From assembly GCA_902788505.1 (NCBI GenBank), contig CADAKH010000001.1:1-64000 (forward strand): DNA of 64,000 nucleotides, written 5' to 3'. The notes under the pieces are model-generated. The model saw only the letters and a list, made by a program, of their open reading frames with translations. It did no database searches and was not told the origin of the DNA. The stretch is from Oscillospiraceae bacterium. GTDB taxonomy: Bacteria; Bacillota; Clostridia; Saccharofermentanales; Saccharofermentanaceae. Made by a program: the position numbers and the translations under genes. How positions within the stretch are numbered: position 1 is the first letter of the stretch; each line of letters opens with the position of its first letter. Positions 57,601-64,000 of this stretch are shown here, piece by piece.

Positions 57601-57813
57601 CTTACAGAAGATGTCGTTGATGCATTCTTAAGGATCGTCGACCGCGGAGGATTCAGAGCTCCGGATGATGTGGGCGGCGGAACCACTGAGGATATCGATA
57701 ACATCCATAAGAGGTTCGAGAAGGAAGAAAAAGAAAAGAAAGAACACGAAAAAGCCGAACACGAGAAACAGGAACAGGAAAAAGCAAATGAAGATAAGAA
57801 GGAGCAGTCATAA
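54655..57813 (+). CDS. Beta-propeller sensor with cytoplasmic HD-GYP domain
   Basis: The 1052-residue protein has a signal segment and a large extracytoplasmic region of two-component-regulator propeller repeats (TGLPTSEANAIAETADGFIW, SRDRLWIGTN, GNLWFVSARQGV), a Y_Y_Y-like domain (TLMNPTVTYTLDGF), a membrane helix (about 775-800) and an HD-GYP domain with NGHSKRVAEYTAIL, LLHDIGKIGVP and HHERPDGKGYPNGL. HD-GYP enzymes degrade cyclic di-GMP. The tail is Lys/Glu-rich. It lies 91 bp after the GGDEF gene, so the two probably set c-di-GMP level together. Confidence 0.94.
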   Translation: MAEKRNSKGRLLKAVLGMVLSLCVVFSAAPGLLRADDDTHIADPTGKREEYAAYLYDNTTGLPTSEANAIAETADGFIWIGSYGGLIRYDGNTFERYKSTTGIASVVSLFVDSRDRLWIGTNDNGAAVMDNSGNVTMYGKPEGLPSASVRSFAEGNDGEIYIATTQGVAYVNADGTLSIIDESMINDKYVRRLEKGADGIIYALTIDGDVFTIANRALGKFFDPEKLGIEDVHALATDPNNPGYLYLGTKGSKVWYGSLEEGFPKNQRINLGNLEYVNYIAFEGDALWICANNGAGVYRDEEVKQLDNVPLTSNIEGVMTDYQGNLWFVSARQGVMKIVPNQFTDVFDAYDLDEAVVNTTCYCDDMLFIGTDSGLTVIDKDGKVDSIRINYAVTASGEHQGYLELLSMLKGVRIRSIIKDSRDRLWISTYGDEALVRFDHGDVMTFGVEDGMPSKRIRAVAECSDGSYLVACTGGMAVIRDDQVVKVYDSDSGINNTEILTVSEGTNGDMLAGTDGDGIYVVGASGTKHLDTSNGLMSDVVMRIKKDVNRDIYWIVTSNSLAYMTADYEIHTIENFPFSNNFDLYENSKGEIWVLSSNGIYVESADDLIANGEINPVFYGIDNGLPVIATSNSYSCVTDAGVLYVAGSTGVAKVNIEKRFEKVDNIKMTIPYIDADGEKIYPDSNGVFTVSHDVKKITIYPHICTYTLMNPTVTYTLDGFAAADTTVHRNELTSIDYTNLKGGTYTFRMTISDAMGYGSNEYSITVVKQMAIYEYSWFLICVALLGLALLATVVVVYVRKKTKKLLKKQEEDEILIREIVEAFAKTIDMKDKYTNGHSKRVAEYTAILTRELGYDEETVKKYYNIALLHDIGKIGVPGEVLNKAGKLDDEEYKTIKSHTVLGYNVLKDISIMPELSVGAEAHHERPDGKGYPNGLKGDEIPRVAQIIGVADAFDAMYSNRPYRNRMNFEKVVSIIKGASGTQLTEDVVDAFLRIVDRGGFRAPDDVGGGTTEDIDNIHKRFEKEEKEKKEHEKAEHEKQEQEKANEDKKEQS

Positions 57814-57830
57814 GGCTGCTTCTTTTTGTA
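57799..57830 (+). terminator. Rho-independent terminator of HD-GYP gene
   Basis: AGCAG (57803-57807) and CTGCT (57816-57820), extended by GAAG/CTTC, with TCTTTTTG following. Confidence 0.65.
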
Positions 57831-57897
57831 TAATAGATGTTACAGTGTTTCAATTTAAGTTTATTCAGACAGGAAAAAGATAAGGGGGATAAGCGCT

Positions 57898-58899
57898 ATG
57901 GAGCAAACCAGAAAGTGTCCTTCATGCGGCGGTACAATGATCTTCAAACCCGGATGGGACAGCCTTTTGTGCCAGTCCTGCGGCCGTAAGGAGATCATTC
58001 CGGAACTGGTATCAAAGATCCCGGTCGAGGAAATGGATTTTCTTACCGCTCAGAACACCGCAAGCCACGACTGGGGCATGGAAGCCAAGGTAGTCGTCTG
58101 CAAGCAGTGCGGTGCCGCTACGATTCAGAACAAGCTTCAGCTTTCCGGTCTTTGTCCTTTCTGCGGTTCAACGACCGTTGAATCAGGAGATCCTGAACAG
58201 GACATCATGGCGCCTAATGGAGTCATTCCGTTTAAGATCACTGAAGAGCGCGCATACTATATCTTTAAAGACTGGATCAAGGACAGATTCCTTGCCCCTG
58301 AACTTCTCGCACAGAATGCAAGACTTAACCAGTTCTACGGTATCTATGTTCCTATGTTCACTTTCGATGTTCTGACTGAGAACAGATATACAGGTCATTA
58401 CACAGAAGACAGCAGGAGAACTCTTTTCAAGAGCGGAAAATTCCAGTATCAGGTTGATGATTTCCCTGTTGTTGCAAGTAAGCAGCTTGCATCAGATAAA
58501 CTCATTCTATCCGTCTTGAAGGATTACAGAACAAGAGAGGCTAAGCCTTATACGCCTGAAGCTTTGGCGGGTTTCCCATGCGAGCACTATTCTATCGGTC
58601 TGACTGATGCCTGGAACAGTCTCGGTAATGACTTGAATTTTCATCTCCAGCAGCAGGTAAATAAGCAGGGCGATTCGCGTTATATCATGGGAATAGAGAT
58701 GGCTACGGACTATTACAATCTCAGATATAAATACCTCATCGTTCCTGTCTGGATCAATTCGTTCTTCTACGATAACCGGTTGTACACGATAGTTATCAAC
58801 GGACAGACAGGCAAGATCGACGGACAGTGGCCGAAGTCGTTCGGCACATTTGCGAAAAAGGCTGCGCTGTTCTTCCTCGGATCATTTGGTGCAGTATGA
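57898..58899 (+). CDS. Zinc-ribbon protein of unknown function
   Basis: The 333-residue protein begins with a TFIIB-type zinc ribbon (CPSCGGTMIF and CQSCGRKE) and contains a second Cys pair set (CKQCGAA and CPFCGSTTV). A globular domain with YGIYVPMFTFDVL and LIVPVWINSFFYD follows, and the end has a hydrophobic stretch FAKKAALFFLGSF. This layout occurs in Firmicutes as a family of unknown role. AGGGGG is the SD. It overlaps the next GNAT gene by ATGA. Confidence 0.75.
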   Translation: MEQTRKCPSCGGTMIFKPGWDSLLCQSCGRKEIIPELVSKIPVEEMDFLTAQNTASHDWGMEAKVVVCKQCGAATIQNKLQLSGLCPFCGSTTVESGDPEQDIMAPNGVIPFKITEERAYYIFKDWIKDRFLAPELLAQNARLNQFYGIYVPMFTFDVLTENRYTGHYTEDSRRTLFKSGKFQYQVDDFPVVASKQLASDKLILSVLKDYRTREAKPYTPEALAGFPCEHYSIGLTDAWNSLGNDLNFHLQQQVNKQGDSRYIMGIEMATDYYNLRYKYLIVPVWINSFFYDNRLYTIVINGQTGKIDGQWPKSFGTFAKKAALFFLGSFGAV

Positions 58900-59378
58900 T
58901 TAGACAGATCGAAAAGAAAGATATTCCCGAATGCATCAGCGTTATCAGGGAAAGTTTCATGACGGTTGCCAGGCAGTTTGATATCACGCCTGAAAATGCG
59001 CCGGCATTTACTGCTTATGCTACCGATGAAGCGAAGATCCTGCATTGGATGGATAACCAGCACCGCCCGATGTACGGATACTTTTCAGACGGCAAATTGG
59101 CCGGTTACTATAATCTCTATCTGCCAGGCGATAACGAGTGCGAATTGGGAAGTTTATGCGTTCTTCCCAGTTACAGACACGACGGTATCGGAGATGCGCT
59201 TTTAAACGATTCAATAGAACGTGCAAAGGCTTTAGGCTGCACAAAAATGAATCTCAGCATCGTTGAGGAAAACACCGTTTTAAGAGCATGGTACGAAGCT
59301 CACGGATTCACTCATATAGGTACGAAGAAATTCGATTTCTTTCCGTTTACATGCGGTTATCTTGAGAAAAATATATAA
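58896..59378 (+). CDS. GNAT-family N-acetyltransferase
   Basis: I chose the ATG at 58896 overlapping the previous stop, giving 160 residues. It has SLCVLPSYRHDGIGDALLND for acetyl-CoA and SIVEENTVLRAWYEAHGF for the motif B region. Substrate unknown. Followed by a truncated VOC gene. Confidence 0.88.
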   Translation: MIRQIEKKDIPECISVIRESFMTVARQFDITPENAPAFTAYATDEAKILHWMDNQHRPMYGYFSDGKLAGYYNLYLPGDNECELGSLCVLPSYRHDGIGDALLNDSIERAKALGCTKMNLSIVEENTVLRAWYEAHGFTHIGTKKFDFFPFTCGYLEKNI

Positions 59379-59395
59379 ACAGGAAGTTATACAAA

Positions 59396-59533
59396 ATGAG
59401 ATTAGACGGTTTTGGTATATTGGTTGAAGACATGCCTAAGATGCTCCGTTTCTACAGGGATGTTCTTGGCTTTGAGATAAAAGAATCAGAAGATACAAGC
59501 AATGTGTATCTCGTAAAAGACGAAGGACACTAA
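59396..59533 (+). pseudogene. Truncated VOC/glyoxalase-family gene
   Basis: The 45-codon frame reads MRLDGFGILVEDMPKMLRFY then RDVLGFEIKESEDTSN, the first beta-alpha-beta unit of a glyoxalase/bleomycin-resistance (VOC) protein. Relatives are about 115-130 residues; here it ends after VYLVKDEGH directly before the TfoX gene. The missing two thirds suggest a deletion that joined it to the next gene. Confidence 0.65.
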
Positions 59534-59534
59534 T

Positions 59535-59846
59535 ATGGCATCAAGCAAAGAATATCTTGAATTTATTCTTGAACAGTTATCGCTTCTCGAAGACATAACA
59601 TATAAAGCCATGATGGGCGAATACATTATCTACTACCGCGGAAAGATCGTAGGCGGTATCTACGATGACCGTTTCCTTGTTAAGCAGACCAAGTCATCCC
59701 TAAAGCTGATGCCCGATGCAGACCTCGAACTACCTTATGAAGGCGCAAAAGAGATGCTAATGGTAGATGAAGTCGACAACAGGGAATTCCTAAAAGAACT
59801 CTTTGATGCAATGTATCCTGAACTTCCGGCGCCAAAGAAAAAGTAG
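59535..59846 (+). CDS. TfoX N-terminal domain protein
   Basis: The 103-residue protein matches the TfoX_N domain: MASSKEYLEFILEQLSLLED, YKAMMGEYIIYYRGKIVGGI and YDDRFLVKQT. In gamma-proteobacteria TfoX regulates competence; stand-alone domains in Firmicutes are of unknown function. It starts 1 bp after the broken VOC gene stop, so the SD may lie in the VOC remnant (GAAGGA). Confidence 0.85.
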   Translation: MASSKEYLEFILEQLSLLEDITYKAMMGEYIIYYRGKIVGGIYDDRFLVKQTKSSLKLMPDADLELPYEGAKEMLMVDEVDNREFLKELFDAMYPELPAPKKK

Positions 59847-59864
59847 GACTTCGAAAAACTTCGC

Positions 59865-59909
59865 TTGACTCGAAATAGGTAACATGTTACATTGTGTGTA
59901 ATATATTAC
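59865..59909 (+). promoter_or_regulatory. MarR promoter with two palindromic operators
   Basis: TTGACT (59865-59870) and TACATT (59888-59893) form a promoter with a 17-bp spacer. GTAACATGTTAC (59879-59890) and GTAATATATTAC (59898-59909) are perfect 12-bp palindromes starting 19 bp apart, one over the spacer and -10, one around the start site. This is typical autorepression geometry. Confidence 0.75.
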
Positions 59910-59925
59910 ATTTTGGAGCATGCAT

Positions 59926-60396
59926 ATGAAGATCAATGAACTTGTCCAGAACGATATAGTCGATTTCGGTGCGATACCGCCGGCGTACTTTCTGCTGGGA
60001 TTATTAAGCGCTTTCGAGAACCGTTTCCAGGCAATGGCTGACAAGATGATCGGCGAGATCAGCTGGAAACAGTTCTTTGCGATAATCTGCATTCAGATGT
60101 GCAAAGAAGACCCGACGATAAACGATCTTTCCGATGTGTTGGGAAGCTCACATCAAAACGTGAAACAGATCCTTTTAAAGCTTGAATCAAAGGGCCTGGT
60201 TGAATTTAAACCTGATGCAAAAGACAAGCGCAAACAGCGGGTGGTCCTAACGAAGAAATGTCATGAATTCTGCAAGAGAAATGACGATGTCGGAAGAGAC
60301 GTAATGGAGAAAATGTTTGCAGGCATTCCTGAGAAAGATCTTAATAAAACGATTCAGACGATAATGAAAATAGAGAGCAACATGAGAGAGGAATAA
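59926..60396 (+). CDS. MarR-family transcriptional regulator
   Basis: I chose the ATG at 59926, 7 bp after GGAG, giving 156 residues. The winged helix is in QFFAIICIQMCKEDPTINDL, SDVLGSSHQNVKQILLKLES and KGLVEFKPDAKDKRKQRVVL. Two perfect palindromes cover its promoter. It is 2 bp upstream of a flavodoxin-domain gene, which it probably controls. Confidence 0.9.
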   Translation: MKINELVQNDIVDFGAIPPAYFLLGLLSAFENRFQAMADKMIGEISWKQFFAIICIQMCKEDPTINDLSDVLGSSHQNVKQILLKLESKGLVEFKPDAKDKRKQRVVLTKKCHEFCKRNDDVGRDVMEKMFAGIPEKDLNKTIQTIMKIESNMREE

Positions 60397-60398
60397 GG

Positions 60399-60923
60399 AT
60401 GAAGGGTATAGTGGTATACAAATCAAAATACGGTTCAACAAAGAAATATGCTGAGTGGATCGCAGAAGACACGGGATTTGACTGTGTTGAAGCAGGTAAG
60501 GCAAATGCAAAGACAATTGCCGAATACGATACTGTGATCTTCGGCGGTGGACTGTATGCATCGGGTATAGCAGGATTGTCTTTCCTTAAGAAGAATCTTT
60601 CTTCTATGAATGGAAAAAAGGTAATAGCATTCTGTTGCGGAGCATCTCCTTATGAAGAGTCGTATTTTAAGGAGATGAAAGATTATAATATGAAAGATCA
60701 GCTTGCAGATATTCCGCTTTTCTACTGCCGTGGCGCGTGCAGCATGGATGGTATGTCATTCAAGGATAAGACGCTTTGCAAGATGCTCAGAAAGTCGCTT
60801 GAAAAGAAAGATCCGAAAGACTATGCGGTATGGGAAGCAGCTCTAGTTGAAGCCGTGGATACTGGCAAGGACTGGACTGATAAGGAATACATTAAACCCA
60901 TAATCGAAGAATGCGGGAAGTGA
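60399..60923 (+). CDS. Flavodoxin-domain protein
   Basis: The 174-residue protein has the FMN phosphate loop YKSKYGSTKKYAEWIAED, the strand TVIFGGGLYASGIAGL (ribityl/isoalloxazine loop) and AFCCGASPYEES. It resembles the flavodoxin_5 group related to protoporphyrinogen oxidase HemG but lacks clear HemG features. It is linked to the MarR gene by 2 bp, suggesting a redox-stress operon. Confidence 0.85.
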   Translation: MKGIVVYKSKYGSTKKYAEWIAEDTGFDCVEAGKANAKTIAEYDTVIFGGGLYASGIAGLSFLKKNLSSMNGKKVIAFCCGASPYEESYFKEMKDYNMKDQLADIPLFYCRGACSMDGMSFKDKTLCKMLRKSLEKKDPKDYAVWEAALVEAVDTGKDWTDKEYIKPIIEECGK

Positions 60924-60928
60924 TAAAG

Positions 60929-61387
60929 ATGACGATAAGAATTGCAGATAAAAATGACTTTGAAGCAGTTAAAGAAATAACACATAAAACTATCGGTGAA
61001 GTATATCCCAAATACTATCCGGAAGGAGCAGTAAAGTTCTTTCACGATCATCATTCATATGAGAGGATAATGCGTGATATTGATTTGAAAATTGTATATC
61101 TTCTTATAACTGATGAAGGTGATGCGGCAGGTACTGTAACAATATCCGATAATGAGATCGACAGACTGTTTGTACTGCCATCTTATCAGCACAAAGGATA
61201 CGGCAGAGCGTTGATAGATCTTGCCGAAGAAAAGATTGCTGAAAAGTACGATGTGATAGTTATTCACGCATCGCTTCCGGCAAAAAAGATCTACCGTTTA
61301 AGAGGCTTTAAAGAAGTAGAATACAACATTCTCGACACAGGGTATGGCGATTATCTTTGCTTTGACAAGATGGAGAAAACCGTCTAA
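60929..61387 (+). CDS. GNAT-family N-acetyltransferase
   Basis: I chose the ATG at 60929 (GGGAAG upstream), giving 152 residues. The acetyl-CoA site is DRLFVLPSYQHKGYGRALID; AKKIYRLRGFKEV is the motif B region. It is in the MarR-flavodoxin transcript. The substrate is unknown. Confidence 0.87.
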   Translation: MTIRIADKNDFEAVKEITHKTIGEVYPKYYPEGAVKFFHDHHSYERIMRDIDLKIVYLLITDEGDAAGTVTISDNEIDRLFVLPSYQHKGYGRALIDLAEEKIAEKYDVIVIHASLPAKKIYRLRGFKEVEYNILDTGYGDYLCFDKMEKTV

Positions 61388-61464
61388 TCTTGACACTGTA
61401 AAGAAAAGGCAGTTCGTTCTGGATTTGCAATAACTTAACGCTGACAAGATTGAAGGCAAATAGT

Positions 61465-61923
61465 ATGGAGCATGCTATAGAATTCATTCCGTATAACGAT
61501 TCATATAAGCAGCAGGTTTTCGATTTTACCTGTACTTGTTTTGAAGAGCTCGGCAAGAAGTTCGAACCATCAGGCAGACACAGTTTTTATAACGACATCG
61601 GTAATGAGTTTGAAGTATTCTTTTGCCTGGTCGATCAGGAGAAGGTTATTGGAACGGTTGCATTGAAAAAGGTTGATGATTATACTGTTGAACTCAAAGC
61701 AATGTATCTCGATCGTAACTACAGAGGTAAGGGACTCGGAAGAAAACTGATGGATAAAGCTGTTGATGAAGCAAGATGTCTTGGGTATAAGTGCATCGTT
61801 CTTGATTCAATGTCACAGTACAAAGATGCTTTAAGATTGTATGAGAAGACCGGTTTTAAAATGACGGAAAGATATAATGATAATGTTTATGCAGATGTAT
61901 TTATGAGATTGGATTTTGAGTGA
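61465..61923 (+). CDS. GNAT-family N-acetyltransferase
   Basis: I chose the ATG at 61465 over a TTG at 61450, giving 152 residues. The acetyl-CoA site is MYLDRNYRGKGLGRKLMDKA, and YKDALRLYEKTGFKMTERY is the motif B region. It is upstream of the interrupted gene at 61938 by 14 bp. Substrate unknown. Confidence 0.87.
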   Translation: MEHAIEFIPYNDSYKQQVFDFTCTCFEELGKKFEPSGRHSFYNDIGNEFEVFFCLVDQEKVIGTVALKKVDDYTVELKAMYLDRNYRGKGLGRKLMDKAVDEARCLGYKCIVLDSMSQYKDALRLYEKTGFKMTERYNDNVYADVFMRLDFE

Positions 61924-61937
61924 CGGGAGGAATAAAG

Positions 61938-62312
61938 ATGTTCGAAAGTGATTTTGCAAAAACTGAATATATCGCAAAAGACAATGTTGTTTTTCATGTG
62001 TGGAAAAAAGAAGCACATTTCGATGACTACAGAGATCCTGTGAAAGCATCACTGGAACTCTTGAGAGAGCATAAGGACAGCATCTTTATCGTTGATGCCA
62101 GAAATGGTTTTGAAGATGTGAAAGAAGATGTTGAATGGGGATTTACATATTTCCTTCCGGAACTTAAGTAAACAGGCTGTCAGATATGGGGATTCATTCT
62201 TCCGGAAGTATCTGATATCGAAGGTGAGATAGATCTCTGGACAAAAGAGATCGAGAAGAATTTCCGTGTGATAAGAGCAGTTTCTTATGAAGAAATACTG
62301 AGGCAGATCTGA
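61938..62312 (+). pseudogene. Conserved-looking 124-codon frame split by a single in-frame TAA
   Basis: An SD GGGAGG precedes the ATG at 61938. The frame encodes FESDFAKTEYIAKDNVVFHV through WGFTYFLPELK, meets TAA at 62169-62171, then continues in the same frame for 46 codons (TGCQIWGFILPEVSDIEGEI to YEEILRQI) up to TGA at 62310. The second part has coding character and fits as the end of a SpoIIAA/STAS-like small protein. Substitution of one base (AAA to TAA) would explain it. A 77-residue product or readthrough are alternatives. Confidence 0.65.
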
Positions 62313-62332
62313 TTGGCGTTAAAGGGGATAAT

Positions 62333-63091
62333 ATGGCACAGCAGAACATTTACGATAACGATACGTTTTATGAAAACTTCAAAGGCTTAAGAAGCGATGA
62401 GATCAATTTCAATGATGTCATCGAGACACCGATAATCACAAAAATGCTTCCTGATCTTAGGGGTAAAAAGATGCTCGATGTCGGATGCGGAATGGGCCAG
62501 CATGCGATGCAGTATTCCAAGGCAGGTGCTGAGTCCGTATTAGGCACTGATATATCAGAAAAAATGCTCGCATTTGCTGTCGAAAACAATAGTGCGGATA
62601 ACATCACATACAAAAGACTTGCATTTGAAGATCTTGACCAGTTGGGTGAGAAGTTCGATGTCATCACGAGTTCTCTTGCTTTCGATTATTCTGAAGACTT
62701 CTTGGCATTGATGAGGAGCATTTATGCACTCCTGAACGATGGCGGATATCTGGTCTTTTCGATGTCTCATCCGATATCCACTGCTTATGACGGTGTCTAC
62801 GATAGATATACGAGAACTGAAGACGGCGTAAGGCTGTATGCGAATCTCCATAACTACGGAATTGAAGGCGAGCGCCATTTCAAATGGGTGGTCGATGACT
62901 ACGAGGTTTATCACAGAAAGCTCTCAACTCTCATCAATTGTATTGCTTCAGCAGGTTTCGTTATTGAAGAATGCCAGGAATCAATGGTGCCCGATGAAAT
63001 CGCAAAAAAGTATCCCGACAAGTTCGGCGGAGTAATTCATCAGCCCGATTTCATCTTTTTCAGGTGTAAAAAAATAAATTATAATTTATAA
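62333..63091 (+). CDS. Class I SAM-dependent methyltransferase
   Basis: The 252-residue protein has motif I MLDVGCGMGQHAMQYSKAGA, the acidic ribose-binding region VLGTDISEKML, and FDVITSSLAFDYSEDF with LNDGGYLVFSMSHP. It is related in layout to the methyltransferase at 46221. AAAGGGG is the SD. The substrate is unknown. Confidence 0.88.
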   Translation: MAQQNIYDNDTFYENFKGLRSDEINFNDVIETPIITKMLPDLRGKKMLDVGCGMGQHAMQYSKAGAESVLGTDISEKMLAFAVENNSADNITYKRLAFEDLDQLGEKFDVITSSLAFDYSEDFLALMRSIYALLNDGGYLVFSMSHPISTAYDGVYDRYTRTEDGVRLYANLHNYGIEGERHFKWVVDDYEVYHRKLSTLINCIASAGFVIEECQESMVPDEIAKKYPDKFGGVIHQPDFIFFRCKKINYNL

Positions 63092-63144
63092 TATGTCCAT
63101 ACGGTTTCCTTGTTGAGATCTGAACAGCAGAAAGGAACAAGGGT

Positions 63145-64000
63145 ATGGATAAGCAAACAGGTTCTGTTTCAAAGAACAGCAAAACTACCCGTATTGCTGT
63201 AATCGGGAGTTTGATAATTGCGCTCATAATGGTGCTGGGTACAGTTTGGGTCGTTCAAAGTGCACAGCGTGACAATGAGAAAGCCGTGCGTTCGGTAAGT
63301 GTCCTCTATCTTGACGAGCTTGCCGGAAGACGTGAGCAGGTTGTCGAAAACAATCTCCAGAATAAGATCCGTGACTTAAGAACGGCGGTAAGCCTGATGT
63401 CCGATGAGGACTTAAGTGACATGGAGCATCTCCAGGCTTATCAGGCACGTATGAAGAAGTTCTATGTTCTTGATAAGTTTGCATTTATTGATTCTGACGG
63501 ACTTATCTATACCTCCCTGGGAACGCAGGATAATATTGACGAATATGCAATCGATTATCTGAATATATCAGAACCTGAGATATCCATTTTCAATCTTCAG
63601 ACACGTGAGAAAAAAGTCGTAATCGCAGTCCCTGTCGAGCTTAAGTTCGGTGATGAAGACTTTAAAGTCTGCTTCATGGAGATCGATATGAATGAGATGC
63701 TTAACGGTGTCTCCATGGAATCTGATGAAAATAACACCACATTCTGTAACATCTATACGAGAGACGGTGTCTCTCTGACTGAACACGTTCTCGGCGGACT
63801 CGCGTCAGAGAACAATCTCCTTGAGGCCATGAAGAATGCGGAGTTCGAAGACGGATATACTTACGAGAGATTTGTAGACGAATTCGGCAGCGGCAAGCGC
63901 GGTGAGGTCTCGTTCACTTATAACGGCATGGAAGAGACGTTGAGTTTTATTCCTGTTGATTCTACAGACTGGAACCTCACATATCTTGTAAGAGAAAGCG
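63145..64000 (+). CDS. Membrane sensor protein, 5' part (output domain outside window)
   Basis: The frame starts at ATG 63145 after AAAGGAAC and is open to the end of the window (285 codons). One membrane segment (IAVIGSLIIALIMVLGTVWV) is followed by an extracytoplasmic Cache-like region (FYVLDKFAFIDSDGLIYTSL and DSTDWNLTYLV). This is the usual input half of a histidine kinase or GGDEF/EAL protein; which of these follows is not visible. Confidence 0.75.
   Translation, partial: MDKQTGSVSKNSKTTRIAVIGSLIIALIMVLGTVWVVQSAQRDNEKAVRSVSVLYLDELAGRREQVVENNLQNKIRDLRTAVSLMSDEDLSDMEHLQAYQARMKKFYVLDKFAFIDSDGLIYTSLGTQDNIDEYAIDYLNISEPEISIFNLQTREKKVVIAVPVELKFGDEDFKVCFMEIDMNEMLNGVSMESDENNTTFCNIYTRDGVSLTEHVLGGLASENNLLEAMKNAEFEDGYTYERFVDEFGSGKRGEVSFTYNGMEETLSFIPVDSTDWNLTYLVRES

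Overview
The window looks like the chromosome of an anaerobic, mid-GC member of the Clostridia (Firmicutes), plausibly a gut or rumen Lachnospiraceae- or Oscillospiraceae-type organism. The evidence is gene content: RemA-Gmk-RpoZ downstream of YicC, a dimeric-type glycyl-tRNA synthetase, pyruvate phosphate dikinase, a Crh/HPr-like protein, an F-type ATP synthase with a sodium-type c subunit, BlaI/M56 regulation and many small GNAT acetyltransferases. The genus is not resolved. No rRNA, tRNA or CRISPR array was recognised.

Region 1 (1-20.8 kb) is mostly core genome on the + strand: the end of rplM and rpsI; a small AT-rich foreign insert (truncated acyltransferase, formyltransferase, frameshifted ribbon-helix-helix gene); tsaE-tsaB-rimI; a Crh-like HPr paralogue, uvrC and a metallophosphoesterase; yicC-remA-gmk-rpoZ-glyQS; ppdK; and a complete atp operon in the order I-a-c-b-delta-alpha-gamma-beta-epsilon. 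The c subunit carries a two-carboxylate sodium-type motif, and epsilon lacks its C-terminal helical domain.

Region 2 (20.8-38.6 kb) is accessory. An IS1182-type element sits between the convergent atp operon and a TetR / MMPL transporter / heptad-repeat lipoprotein operon. Then come a set of 32-33 bp direct repeats, a DUF4143 ATPase followed by a stray copy of the ppdK 3' end with its terminator, an S41-like protease, a BlaI/M56 regulatory pair with a perfect palindromic operator, a large hybrid histidine kinase with two solute-binding-like sensor domains, and yjdF behind what is probably its azaaromatic-sensing riboswitch.

Region 3 (38.6-64 kb) is a field of small adaptive genes: GNATs, methyltransferases, a PPOX-family protein, HD and P-loop proteins, a lipoprotein beta-lactamase-fold hydrolase, GH25 lysozyme, Dus, and a TIM-barrel isomerase with an FMN alpha-hydroxy-acid oxidase. 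Several broken genes lie among them. It includes a fused XRE-nucleotidyltransferase regulator behind four operator half-sites at an exact 31-bp period. It also has a cyclic-di-GMP pair: a GGDEF protein whose sensor is paralogous to that of the hybrid kinase, followed by a beta-propeller HD-GYP protein. The window ends inside another membrane sensor.

The strongest candidates for something undescribed are the 31-bp phased operator array with the XRE-MNT fusion, the RHH gene interrupted at a perfect A AAA AAC slippery heptamer, the gene interrupted by a single in-frame TAA at 62.17 kb, and the re-used ppdK terminator cassette. All calls are by eye from sequence; no database search was run.
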